From NCBI GenBank assembly GCA_013823625.1, contig PNMM01000003.1:186001-250000 (forward strand): 64,000 nt of DNA, given 5' to 3'. Every line of letters starts with the position of its first letter. The first letter of the stretch is position 1. A program made the position numbers and the translations under genes. The DNA is from Microbacterium sp. (lineage in GTDB: Bacteria > Actinomycetota > Actinomycetes > Actinomycetales > Microbacteriaceae). This document shows, piece after piece, positions 29,336 through 36,079 of the stretch. The notes beneath the pieces were generated by a model that had not been told where the DNA came from, ran no database searches, and saw only the letters and a program-made list of their open reading frames with translations.

Positions 29336-30437
29336 TGCCCGTCTTCTCGATTCCCTCGCGAATGAATGCGGCCTGTGCTTCGGGCGCGACGTCGCCGATA
29401 AAGGCGCCCATCGCGGCTTCAGAGCCGGCCAGATACTTCAGTCTCTCAGCGCCACGGCGCGGGCTCGTCACTTGCAGCATGAGCCGCACCGAGTCGCGAC
29501 CGACGTGCACGGGTGCCTGGTGCCACGCGGCGATGTAGGGCGTCGGCGTCGGGTAGAGCGTGTCGATGCCGCGCAGCAGTCGCCGATAGAACGGTGCGAG
29601 TTCGTCTTTCTCGGCCTCGGTCAGCCCCGCGAAGTCGGGCACGTGGCGGTGGGGCAATACATGCACTTCGATGGGCCAGCGGGCGGCGAAGGGCACGAAG
29701 GCCGTGAAGTGCTCGCCCTGCAGCACGACTCGCTCGCTCGCCTGCTCACTCTCGAGCACGCGCTCAAAGAGGTCGGGCCCGACCGCGTCGATCGAGCGCA
29801 GCAGGGTGCTCGTGCGCGGGGTGACGAAGGGGTAGGCGTAGATCTGACCGTGCGGGTGGGGCAGGGTCACGCCGATCTCGGCGCCGCGATTCTCGAACGG
29901 AAAGACCTGCTGAATGCCGGGCATCGCACTGAGCGCGGCCGTGCGGTGCGCCCAGGTCTCGATGACGGTGCGTGCACGACTGACCGTTTGCGAGCCGAAC
30001 GAGCCCTCGTGGTCGGGCGAGAAGCACACGACCTCGCAGCGACCGACGCTCGTGCGCAACCGACCGATTCCGATCTCGGCGAGGTCGGCGAGGCCCGAGG
30101 GTGCGTTCTCATGCTCGAGCGCCGGGCCAAAGCTGGGGGAGCGGTTCTCGAACACGGCGACGTCGTAATTGCTCGGAATCTCACTGGGGTTCTCGGCCGA
30201 GGCAGGCGCGAGCGGGTCTTGGTCGGGCGGCGGCATGAAGACGCGGTTCTGCCGGTTGCTCGCGATCGACACCCATTCGCCCGTGAGCACGTCTTGGCGC
30301 ATGCTCGCGGTCTCGGGCCGCGGGTCGAGCACGCGGCGGTCGATCGACCGCTCGGGCCCGAGCGTCGTGTCAGCGTCATCGACGTAAATGAGCTCGCGGC
30401 CGTCGGCGAGCGTCGTGGAATGGAAGCGGATCGTCAC
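29328..30437 (-). CDS. galT: Galactose-1-phosphate uridylyltransferase
   Basis: A 369-residue HIT-superfamily enzyme. It has NRVFMPPPDQDPLAPA near residue 70, the catalytic LPHPHGQIYAYPF block (His-Pro-His) near 190, and a C-terminal VLPHRHVPDFAGL segment contributing metal ligands. It transfers UMP from UDP-glucose to galactose-1-phosphate in the Leloir pathway. The start is GTG 30437. An 8-bp overlap couples it to galK. It is transcribed divergently from the DeoR-type regulator gene, with operator-like repeats in the gap. Confidence 0.95.
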   Translation of the reverse strand: MTIRFHSTTLADGRELIYVDDADTTLGPERSIDRRVLDPRPETASMRQDVLTGEWVSIASNRQNRVFMPPPDQDPLAPASAENPSEIPSNYDVAVFENRSPSFGPALEHENAPSGLADLAEIGIGRLRTSVGRCEVVCFSPDHEGSFGSQTVSRARTVIETWAHRTAALSAMPGIQQVFPFENRGAEIGVTLPHPHGQIYAYPFVTPRTSTLLRSIDAVGPDLFERVLESEQASERVVLQGEHFTAFVPFAARWPIEVHVLPHRHVPDFAGLTEAEKDELAPFYRRLLRGIDTLYPTPTPYIAAWHQAPVHVGRDSVRLMLQVTSPRRGAERLKYLAGSEAAMGAFIGDVAPEAQAAFIREGIEKTGND

Positions 30438-30457
30438 CTCACGATGCTACGGCCGAG

Positions 30458-30508
30458 TGCTTGCGAAAACATAAGCAGTACGCTTTCGATATCGACAGAA
30501 TGCGAAAG
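30458..30508. promoter_or_regulatory. Operator-like repeats between galT and the DeoR-type gene
   Basis: TGCTT (30458-30462) pairs with AAGCA (30473-30477), and CTTTCG (30483-30488) with CGAAAG (30503-30508). The element CGAAA occurs twice and its complement TTTCG once. DeoR repressors bind such repeated half-sites, so this gap probably controls both galTK and the regulator. Confidence 0.5.
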
Positions 30509-30517
30509 GAGCGGGAG

Positions 30518-31312
30518 ATGGATGCCGCGCCCGTTCGTCGCGACCGCATGGCAGCATCCGTCGCCCGCCGTGGCTTTGCTCGCGTGACTGACCTTGCCCG
30601 CGAACTCGGCGTGAGCGAAGTGACCGTGCGCACCGATCTCGCCGCGCTCGAGGCCGACGGACGCGTGACGCGCGTGCACGGCGGCGCGATGCCGAGAGGG
30701 CTCGTTGCCGAGCGCGAGAGCAGCCTTGAGCAGTCGCGCACGCGGCTGACGCGCGCAAAGCACGCCATTGCCGCCGAAACCGCGTCGCGCGTTCACTCGG
30801 GCGAGAGCCTGCTGCTCGACGTTGGCTCGACGGCGCTCGCCGTCGCGAACGCGCTTGTCGCCCGTACCGATCTCGACGAGGTCGTCATCGTGACCAACGG
30901 GCTCGCGATCGCCCTCGCACTCGAGCCGGCGATCCCGCGCTTCACGGTCGTTGTGACGGGCGGCACGCTGCGGTCGTTGCAGCACTCTCTCGTCAACCCC
31001 CTCGCGACGACGTTGCTCGACGACGTGCGCGTTGACCTCGCGATCATTGGCGCCACGGGCATTGAGGCGCAGGCGGGCGTGACCAACGTCAACCTGCCCG
31101 AGGCTGAGGTCAAGCGGCGCATGGTCGCGAGCGCCGCTCGGCGCGTGCTCGCCGCCGACTCGTCGAAGGTTGGCCAGGTGCACTTGGGCCGCGTCGCATC
31201 GCTCGATGAACTCGACGAGCTCATCACCGACGATGCGGCGACGGATGCTGCGCTCGCGCCCTTGCGCGCGGCCGGCTTGCGCGTCACCACCGTGACGCCT
31301 CGGCGCGCGTAA
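30518..31312 (+). CDS. DeoR-family transcriptional regulator of the galactose cluster
   Basis: A 264-residue protein. The N-terminal DeoR helix-turn-helix (RGFARVTDLARELGVSEVTVRTDLAALEADGRVTRVHGGA) is followed by the sugar-phosphate-sensing domain with LLLDVGSTALAVANAL and ADSSKVGQ near the end, both typical of DeoRC. ATG 30518 is preceded by AAAGGAG at 6 nt. Its divergent position to galT-galK and the galM-like gene downstream suggest it represses galactose genes until a phosphorylated sugar binds; the ligand is inferred. Confidence 0.88.
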   Translation: MDAAPVRRDRMAASVARRGFARVTDLARELGVSEVTVRTDLAALEADGRVTRVHGGAMPRGLVAERESSLEQSRTRLTRAKHAIAAETASRVHSGESLLLDVGSTALAVANALVARTDLDEVVIVTNGLAIALALEPAIPRFTVVVTGGTLRSLQHSLVNPLATTLLDDVRVDLAIIGATGIEAQAGVTNVNLPEAEVKRRMVASAARRVLAADSSKVGQVHLGRVASLDELDELITDDAATDAALAPLRAAGLRVTTVTPRRA

Positions 31313-31315
31313 AGT
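31310..31315 (+). promoter_or_regulatory. -10 box of the galM-like gene (leaderless)
   Basis: TAAAGT, at the stop codon of the DeoR gene, ends 6 nt before ATG 31322, giving the epimerase gene its own promoter. Confidence 0.5.
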
Positions 31316-31321
31316 GACCGC

Positions 31322-32245
31322 ATGAGCACTCCTCCCACGGGCGAGCAGTACACCCTGCACCACGATGGGGCCCACGGCCCGGTTGAGGCGGTCGTCACGT
31401 CGGTGGCCGCCGCGCTGCGGCATCTCACCGTCGATGGGCACGACCTCGTGCAGGGTTTCGACGAGCACGAGACCCCACCGTTCGGCTGCGGCATCGTGCT
31501 CGTACCGTGGCCCAATCGCGTGCGAGATGGTCGCTGGGCACTCGACGGTGCCGTGCAGCAGCTCGATCTCACCGAAGTTGATCGCACCAACGCCATTCAT
31601 GGCCTTCTGCGCAACACCCCCTACCAATTGGTCGAGAAGACCGACGATGCCGTGACGCTCGGCGCAGCAGTCGTGCCCCAGCACGGGTACCTGTTTCACC
31701 TCTGGACCACGGTCGAGTACCGCCTCACCGGCAACGGCGTTCGCGTCACGCACAGCGTCACGAACCTCGGCGACCGGCCCGCGCCCTACGCCGTCGGCAC
31801 CCACCCCTTCATCCGCGTCGGCGCGCACTCGGTCGATGAGCTCACGATCACGGCCCGCACGGTTGAGCACGTCATGGTCGACGAGCGCCTCAACCCCGTC
31901 GGCTTCGAGCCCGCGACGGAAGGGTGGGATCTCACCGAGGGTCGCCTCATCAGCGAGCTCGCGCTCGACGACGCCTTCCGCATCGAGCCCGATGCGGATG
32001 GTGTCACCCGCACGGTGCTCAGCGCCTCTGACGGCACCGAGACCGAAGTGTGGCAAGACGGTGACTGGCAGTGGCTGCAGTTGTTCATCACGCGCAGCTT
32101 TCCGACCGCGGGTGGGCCCGTCACGGCCATTGCCGTCGAGCCCATGACCGCGCCCGCCGATGCCCTGAATTCGGGGCTCGGACTGCGGTGGATCGAGCCC
32201 GGAGCGACGTGGGCGGGCAGCTGGGGCATTTGCCGCCCGGCGTGA
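31322..32245 (+). CDS. galM: Aldose 1-epimerase family protein
   Basis: A 307-residue beta-sandwich mutarotase-like protein. LVPWPNRVRDGRW (about 61-73) carries the sugar-binding Asn-Arg pair, NAIHGLLRN (about 92-100) the catalytic-type His, the YAVGTHPF block the second His, and the AVEPMTAPADALN segment near 280 the Glu base region. It would interconvert alpha and beta galactose, feeding GalK. It is 9 bp downstream of the DeoR gene. The family also includes glucose-6-phosphate epimerases, so the galactose role rests on context. Confidence 0.85.
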   Translation: MSTPPTGEQYTLHHDGAHGPVEAVVTSVAAALRHLTVDGHDLVQGFDEHETPPFGCGIVLVPWPNRVRDGRWALDGAVQQLDLTEVDRTNAIHGLLRNTPYQLVEKTDDAVTLGAAVVPQHGYLFHLWTTVEYRLTGNGVRVTHSVTNLGDRPAPYAVGTHPFIRVGAHSVDELTITARTVEHVMVDERLNPVGFEPATEGWDLTEGRLISELALDDAFRIEPDADGVTRTVLSASDGTETEVWQDGDWQWLQLFITRSFPTAGGPVTAIAVEPMTAPADALNSGLGLRWIEPGATWAGSWGICRPA

Positions 32246-32394
32246 GCGAACATCCGTCGCCAGAGTGACCCCATTGCCCTCAAACGGGGGGTATCTCGCG
32301 GGTGTACGGTGCACGCTACTGCTGATTGGATGAGCGCAGGGGCTTGGGATGCGCCCCGCGTGCGATTCGTACGTTCTCGACGGGGGAGTCGATC

Positions 32395-32802
32395 ATGGCC
32401 ATTGCACCAAAGACCATCGTGTTTATTGTCGGCGGGCTCGTCGTGGTGGGTGCGGGATTCGCCCTCGCACCGACTCTCGGAGACGTGTTCAACCAGTCAC
32501 TCGCGTCTGACTCGGAGATTCTTGGCGCTCCGGTCGAGTACTCGGTCAACGACGCGGGTGAGACCTATGGCAGCCCCATCGACGGCACGGTTCCTGACCT
32601 CATCACCGCACGGTCTGACGATGGCGTCATCGGCTATGTGCGCGTGAGTGAGCTTGACCAGCAGCGCAACCTCGCGAAGTCGACGACCAACCCCGACGCG
32701 GTCTTTGCCGTCGATGTCTACGAGTTAGACGGCACGACGGTCGTCGGTTCGCTCACGGTCACGGCCGACACTCCGGGCGCCCGCGACGGCTTCAACAAGT
32801 AG
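32395..32802 (+). CDS. Hypothetical single-pass membrane-anchored protein
   Basis: I do not recognise a family. ATG 32395 is set by GGGGGAG 7 nt upstream. The 135-residue product has one N-terminal membrane helix (about 7-27, IVFIVGGLVVVGAGFALAP) and an extracytoplasmic domain rich in Asp, Ser and Thr with two similar beta-rich stretches, ending in GARDGFNK. The 149-bp upstream gap holds a GGGGC/GCCCC hairpin (about 32338-32357) in the presumed 5' leader. It precedes a convergent tRNA-Lys. Confidence 0.65.
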   Translation: MAIAPKTIVFIVGGLVVVGAGFALAPTLGDVFNQSLASDSEILGAPVEYSVNDAGETYGSPIDGTVPDLITARSDDGVIGYVRVSELDQQRNLAKSTTNPDAVFAVDVYELDGTTVVGSLTVTADTPGARDGFNK

Positions 32803-32814
32803 ATCGAGAGAACG

Positions 32815-32887
32815 TAGGCCCCGTCGGGCTCGAACCGACGACCCGCGGATTAAAAGTCCGCTGCTCTACCAACTGAGCTAGAGGCCC
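32815..32887 (-). tRNA. tRNA-Lys (anticodon TTT)
   Basis: On the minus strand the D-arm reads GCTCAGTTGGTAGAGC, the anticodon stem GCGGA/TCCGC encloses CTTTTAA (anticodon TTT), and the T-loop TTCGAGC is closed by GTCGG/CCGAC. The acceptor GGGCCTC pairs with GGGGCCT, with G-U pairs at the first and sixth positions. CCA is not encoded. Confidence 0.93.
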
Positions 32888-32931
32888 GTGCGCTTCTAAT
32901 CTATCGCGACTCAGCGACGCGCGTGTCGGGC

Positions 32932-32937
32932 TAGCGT
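32932..32937 (+). promoter_or_regulatory. -10 box of the 210-residue protein gene (leaderless)
   Basis: TAGCGT ends 7 nt before ATG 32945. Confidence 0.5.
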
Positions 32938-32944
32938 TGAGGTC

Positions 32945-33577
32945 ATGGTCGACCGCCCCCACCGCCCCGTGCGACTGCCCACCGAGGCGTTCGACGTGCA
33001 CGAGGGTGGGCTCGATCCGGCGGTCATCTTGCGCATCGCCCACGACTCGGCGCGCGCGCTCGTGCACCGCGTGCGGGCGAGTGACGACCCCGACCTCGTT
33101 GAGCGCATGGTCGCCTACACCGACGAGCACGGGCTCGAGACGCTCGCCGAGCTGTGGTCGCGGGCCGGCGCCCGAACGCTGCCCGGGGCCCTGTGGCGCC
33201 TGTCGTTGCTCCGCGCCCTCATTCGCACCGATCCGGCCGGCGTCGCCCTGCTGTTTCAGCGCGGTAGCGAGGTGCTCTCGACGGCCGATGTCGTGGTCGC
33301 CGGAGCCGAGAGCCCTACGGGGCCCGATGAGATTCGCGCCCTTGCCGACGCCGTGCTGCGCGGTGCTTACGTGGGCGACGTTGCCGTGGCGCTCGATCGC
33401 GCGGCCGCGTTCTGCCGAACGGCCGCCGCGGGTGCCGCCGATCTTGCGGACGACGCGGATGCCGCGGCCGACGATGCCCGCGCCGCCGAGCTCACGGCTC
33501 GGGCCGCCCGCCTCGCGTCGAGTGGCCGCGACTTCTCGGCGTGTGCCGCGCTCGAACGTGCGGGGTCGCTCGACTGA
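32945..33577 (+). CDS. Conserved hypothetical actinobacterial protein
   Basis: A 210-residue, soluble, mostly helical protein. The first part (HRPVRLPTEAFD...) and the central LAELWSRAGARTLPGALWRLSLLRALI block look conserved, while the last third is an Ala/Asp-rich, probably coiled or disordered stretch with a short ordered tail (SSGRDFSACAALERAGSLD). Similar Microbacteriaceae proteins are, as I recall, sometimes labelled 'RNA polymerase subunit beta' without basis; nothing here resembles RpoB. The function is unknown. It is flanked by divergent tRNA-Lys and the small-RNA candidate. Confidence 0.7.
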   Translation: MVDRPHRPVRLPTEAFDVHEGGLDPAVILRIAHDSARALVHRVRASDDPDLVERMVAYTDEHGLETLAELWSRAGARTLPGALWRLSLLRALIRTDPAGVALLFQRGSEVLSTADVVVAGAESPTGPDEIRALADAVLRGAYVGDVAVALDRAAAFCRTAAAGAADLADDADAAADDARAAELTARAARLASSGRDFSACAALERAGSLD

Positions 33578-33645
33578 GGTCGAGCATCCGTCGCCCCAGC
33601 ACCGCCGCGACGAGCGCGCGGGAATGCCGCACAGGCGTCGCCGGT

Positions 33646-33651
33646 TACACT
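33646..33651 (+). promoter_or_regulatory. -10 box of the small-RNA candidate
   Basis: TACACT fits the TANNNT consensus used in this window and would start transcription near 33658, where the first hairpin begins. Confidence 0.45.
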
Positions 33652-33657
33652 TCTCAA

Positions 33658-33741
33658 GCCGGGCCGCAGTAACCCCGGGCTCCATTTTTCGCCGCTACGA
33701 GCGGCCACTCGCCGAGAGGCGTTCTGCGGCTCGGCTTTTTT
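33658..33741 (+). ncRNA. Candidate small RNA, about 84 nt, three hairpins
   Basis: An intergenic stretch with a -10 box and a predicted transcript made almost wholly of hairpins: one stem with a bulged G (33657-33663 with 33674-33681, 10-nt loop), a perfect 6-bp stem GCCGCT/AGCGGC with an ACG loop (33691-33705), and a terminator stem plus six T residues (33711-33741). No reading frame of note and no riboswitch class I can name fits. It could instead be the structured 3' end of the 32945 gene transcript; the separate -10 box argues for an independent RNA. Confidence 0.5.
33711..33741 (+). terminator. Intrinsic terminator with T-run
   Basis: GCCGAG (33711-33716) pairs with CTCGGC (33730-33735), directly followed by six T. 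This is one of only two hairpins in the window with a real T-tract, the other being SRP RNA. Confidence 0.85.
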
Positions 33742-33755
33742 CATGAGCAGGGCTG

Positions 33756-33784
33756 TTGCATTATTGCTATGTAGTAGTTATGCT
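33756..33784 (+). promoter_or_regulatory. Sigma-70-type promoter of the XRE-membrane operon
   Basis: TTGCAT (33756-33761) and TATGCT (33779-33784) are separated by exactly 17 bp, and the -10 box ends 6 nt before ATG 33791. It is the best-formed promoter seen in the window. Short GTAG/CTAC inverted elements overlap it and may be operator half-sites. Confidence 0.7.
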
Positions 33785-33790
33785 ACGAGT

Positions 33791-34057
33791 ATGGGACGCA
33801 AGCCAAAGTCAGAAGACCCGGTCTTCAGCCGCATCGAAGAACATCGAGCGCGGGCCGGGCTCAGTCGACAGCAACTCGCCGACGCCGTCGGCGTGCACTA
33901 CCAAACCGTCGGGTACCTCGAGCGGGGCGAGTACGCCCCCTCGCTCGCTCTCGCCCTGCGCATCGCGCAGCTCGTTGGCGTACCCGTCGAACAACTCTTT
34001 TCTCTCACCCCGTTCGCCGAGGCGACGGGCGACCCCGATTCGGAGGAACGCGCATGA
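33791..34057 (+). CDS. Cro/C1-family (XRE) transcriptional regulator
   Basis: An 88-residue protein with an HTH_3 domain at about 12-66: RAGLSRQQLADAVGVHYQTVGYLERGEYAPSLALALRIAQLVGVPVEQLF, the layout of small repressors like YgzD or SinR-type proteins. ATG 33791 has a leaderless promoter. ATGA overlap with the next gene couples it to a membrane protein, repeating the regulator-membrane pairing at 6 kb in reverse order. It probably autoregulates (inference). Confidence 0.88.
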   Translation: MGRKPKSEDPVFSRIEEHRARAGLSRQQLADAVGVHYQTVGYLERGEYAPSLALALRIAQLVGVPVEQLFSLTPFAEATGDPDSEERA

Positions 34058-34572
34058 CCACCAAGAAACTCTCGGCCCGTGAACGCAACGAGCGGGCCGT
34101 CGCCGAGATGGCTGACACCGTGATGCGCGACACGAAGTGGGACTGGATGCGCACCCGTCGCGCGCGACTCACGATCGTTGGCGTGATGATCGCCATGCTC
34201 ATCGCGATTCCGGTCGCGTGGCTGACGCTGCCCGCGCTCGCTGCCCTCGGCGTCGTCGCGCTCGCGGCCGTCGTGTGGTGGGCGCTGCGCATGTCGGTGC
34301 GTGTCGTCGCCGATCTGCCCGACGAATACCTTGATGAGCGGCAGGCGCGCGTGCGTGACCGTGCCTACCTCGAGGCCTACCGCTGGTTCGCGAGCATCAC
34401 GCTGCTTGCCGCAACGGTCGCTCTCGTGTGGTTCGTCGCCACGAGCGAGAACGACCTCGTCACGGTCGACATCACGTGGGCCGGCGCCATGGCCGTCTTC
34501 TGGACCCTTGAGGGCCTCGCGCTCACTCTCCCGTCAATCGTGATCGCCCTGCGCGAGCCCGACCGCACCTAG
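34054..34572 (+). CDS. Four-helix membrane protein paired with XRE regulator
   Basis: A 172-residue protein with a basic N-terminus and membrane helices at about 41-58, 60-82, 108-130 and 140-164. The loop between helices 2 and 3 contains DLPDEYLDERQARVRDRAYLEAYRW, an acidic-basic helix that may contact the regulator. I do not recognise a named family, although XRE-linked multi-pass proteins of this kind are common in actinobacteria. It overlaps the regulator by four bases and ends at a long hairpin shared with arsC. Confidence 0.75.
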   Translation: MTTKKLSARERNERAVAEMADTVMRDTKWDWMRTRRARLTIVGVMIAMLIAIPVAWLTLPALAALGVVALAAVVWWALRMSVRVVADLPDEYLDERQARVRDRAYLEAYRWFASITLLAATVALVWFVATSENDLVTVDITWAGAMAVFWTLEGLALTLPSIVIALREPDRT

Positions 34573-34581
34573 AACGAAACG

Positions 34582-34618
34582 CGAGGGGCCCGGTCTGCTG
34601 AGCAGACCGGGCCCCTCG
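34582..34618. terminator. Bidirectional hairpin terminator
   Basis: A near-perfect 17-bp stem (CGAGGGGCCCGGTCTGC and its complement) around a TGA loop lies between the convergent membrane-protein gene and arsC. Confidence 0.8.
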
Positions 34619-34641
34619 TCGTGTTCGGGCGTTCGTCAGGT

Positions 34642-35064
34642 TCAGGCGGGGGCGATCTCCGCGACGAGAGCTTCGATGCGACGCTTGATGTCGTCGCGGA
34701 TGACCCGCACCGAGTCGATGCCCTGGCCGGCCGGGTCGTCGAGGGCCCAGTCTTCGTAGCGCTTGCCGGGGAAGATCGGGCACGCGTCGCCGCAGCCCAT
34801 CGTGATCACCACATCAGAGTCGACGACCGCCTGCACCGTGAGAATCTTCGGAACATTGTTGGCGATGTCGATGCCCTCTTCTGCCATCGCTTCGATCGCC
34901 ACGGGGTTGATCTGGTCTTTGGGTTCTGAACCCGCCGAGAGCACGGTGACGCGGTCGCCCGCGAAGTGCTGCAAGTAGCCGGCGGCCATCTGCGAGCGGC
35001 CGGCATTGTGTACGCACACGAACAGCACGGTGGGTAGAGGTGAAGTCTCAACTGTCTTCTTCAT
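34642..35064 (-). CDS. arsC: Arsenate reductase, low-molecular-weight phosphatase type
   Basis: A 140-residue LMW-PTP-fold reductase. The P-loop is Cys17-VHNAGR-Ser24 (CX5R plus Ser), the second block TMGCGDACP supplies Cys91 and Cys95, and Asp110 in DDPAG is the general acid. It reduces arsenate to arsenite in the cytoplasm, in actinobacteria usually with thioredoxin or mycothiol/mycoredoxin. ATG 35064 is chosen for the leaderless -10 box TATACT (AGTATA on the plus strand at 35072-35077), which an operator overlaps. It lies downstream of an ArsR-ArsC fusion on the same strand but has its own promoter. Confidence 0.92.
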   Translation of the reverse strand: MKKTVETSPLPTVLFVCVHNAGRSQMAAGYLQHFAGDRVTVLSAGSEPKDQINPVAIEAMAEEGIDIANNVPKILTVQAVVDSDVVITMGCGDACPIFPGKRYEDWALDDPAGQGIDSVRVIRDDIKRRIEALVAEIAPA

Positions 35065-35073
35065 GCTCAGAAG

Positions 35074-35091
35074 TATAGACACACATCTATA
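35074..35091. promoter_or_regulatory. ArsR-type operator in front of arsC
   Basis: A perfect inverted repeat, TATAGA (35074-35079) and TCTATA (35086-35091) with a 6-bp spacer, overlaps the arsC -10 box. The half-site ATAGA/TCTAT is shared with the operator at 36042. Confidence 0.75.
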
Positions 35092-35132
35092 TGTTGCACC
35101 ATCCGGATGCTCGACCCGAGCTGCCCGACTTC

Positions 35133-36044
35133 TCAGCCACGCGCCGTCAACGCGCTCAGCAGCCCGCGCACGCGCCCGTCGATGTCGTCGCGAATCTCGC
35201 GCACGCGGTCGAGGGGCTGCCCCGCCGGGTCGGCAACGGGCCAGTCGAGATACCGCTTGCCGGGAAACACCGGGCACGCGTCACCGCACCCCATCGTGAT
35301 AACCACGTCGGCGGCCCGCACGACGTCGTCGGTGAGGGGCTTCGGAAACTCGCCGCCGAGCGGAACGCCGATCTCGTCGAGCGCCGTGACGACCGCGGGG
35401 CGAATCGCATCGATGGGCGCTGACCCGGCTGTGCGCACCCGCACGCGGTCGCCACCCAGGTGACGCATGATGGCCGACGCAAGCTGCGAACGCCCCGCGT
35501 TCTGAACGCAGACGAAGAGCACGTCGATCGGTTTGCCCGCTGCTCGCTGGCCCGCGGCGTCGAGTGCCGTCGCCTCTTGTGCGCTCAGGCGCTCGCTCGC
35601 GAACTGCGCCGTGGCCGAGGGCAGCGCGCGGCCTCCCTCTCGACCGCGCAGAAGCTCATAGCTGTCGAGCACGACGCGCTGCACAGTCTCGCGCGAGAAG
35701 GTGCCCGCGAATCGCGTGCTGAGGTCATCGATGATGCGCTCGATCAGCTCGGCACTGATCGACTCGTCTGCCGTGCTCGGCGCCCAGTCTTCGAGGCGCG
35801 CAGCGACGGCCTCGGGCAGCGAATACCAGACCTCGCGCCCGCGAGGGGTTCGCTCAACGATGCCCGCCTCGTGCAGCACTCGCACGTGATGCGAGACGGT
35901 CGGCTGACGCAACGTCAGCGCCTCGGTCAGTCGGCCCACGGTCAGCGCGTGATCGTCGGCCTCGAGCAGCAGCCGAGCAATGGCGCCCCGCGTCGCATCG
36001 CCGAGCGCCGCCAGCTCGGGACTCACCGTGTCGCGCGCTCTCAT
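35133..36044 (-). CDS. ArsR-family regulator fused to an arsenate reductase domain
   Basis: A 303-residue fusion. Residues 1-90 form an ArsR winged helix-turn-helix (LTVGRLTEALTLRQPTVSHHVRVLHEAGIVERTPRGREVWYSL), 93-170 a three-helix linker of the type found before LMW-PTP domains, and 173-303 a full arsenate reductase: Cys179-VQNAGR-Ser186, Cys253 and Cys257 in MGCGDACP, and Asp272 in ADPAG. The HTH part contains no cysteine at all, so the usual Cys-based arsenite site of ArsR is missing; all cysteines lie in the enzyme part. The start ATG 36044 sits inside a palindromic operator, indicating autorepression. It is divergent from the aquaporin gene. Confidence 0.88.
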   Translation of the reverse strand: MRARDTVSPELAALGDATRGAIARLLLEADDHALTVGRLTEALTLRQPTVSHHVRVLHEAGIVERTPRGREVWYSLPEAVAARLEDWAPSTADESISAELIERIIDDLSTRFAGTFSRETVQRVVLDSYELLRGREGGRALPSATAQFASERLSAQEATALDAAGQRAAGKPIDVLFVCVQNAGRSQLASAIMRHLGGDRVRVRTAGSAPIDAIRPAVVTALDEIGVPLGGEFPKPLTDDVVRAADVVITMGCGDACPVFPGKRYLDWPVADPAGQPLDRVREIRDDIDGRVRGLLSALTARG

Positions 36045-36059
36045 AGACCTGAGTCTATG
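36042..36059. promoter_or_regulatory. ArsR-type operator between the fusion gene and the aquaporin gene
   Basis: A perfect 7-bp inverted repeat CATAGAC-CTGA-GTCTATG (36042-36059). It covers the start codon and the leaderless -10 box of the fusion gene (TAGACT, plus-strand AGTCTA 36052-36057) and lies next to the aquaporin -10 box, so one site could control both genes. Confidence 0.8.
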
Positions 36060-36067
36060 CGAGCGGC

Positions 36068-36073
36068 TACAGT
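36068..36073 (+). promoter_or_regulatory. -10 box of the aquaporin gene (leaderless)
   Basis: TACAGT ends 6 nt before GTG 36080 and 9 bp after the ArsR-type palindrome. Confidence 0.5.
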
Positions 36074-36079
36074 GTGGCC

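Noticed and set aside
32945-33577. RNA polymerase beta subunit label for the 210-residue protein
   Set aside because: No RpoB motif is present and the length is far too short. A hypothetical-protein label is the honest one.
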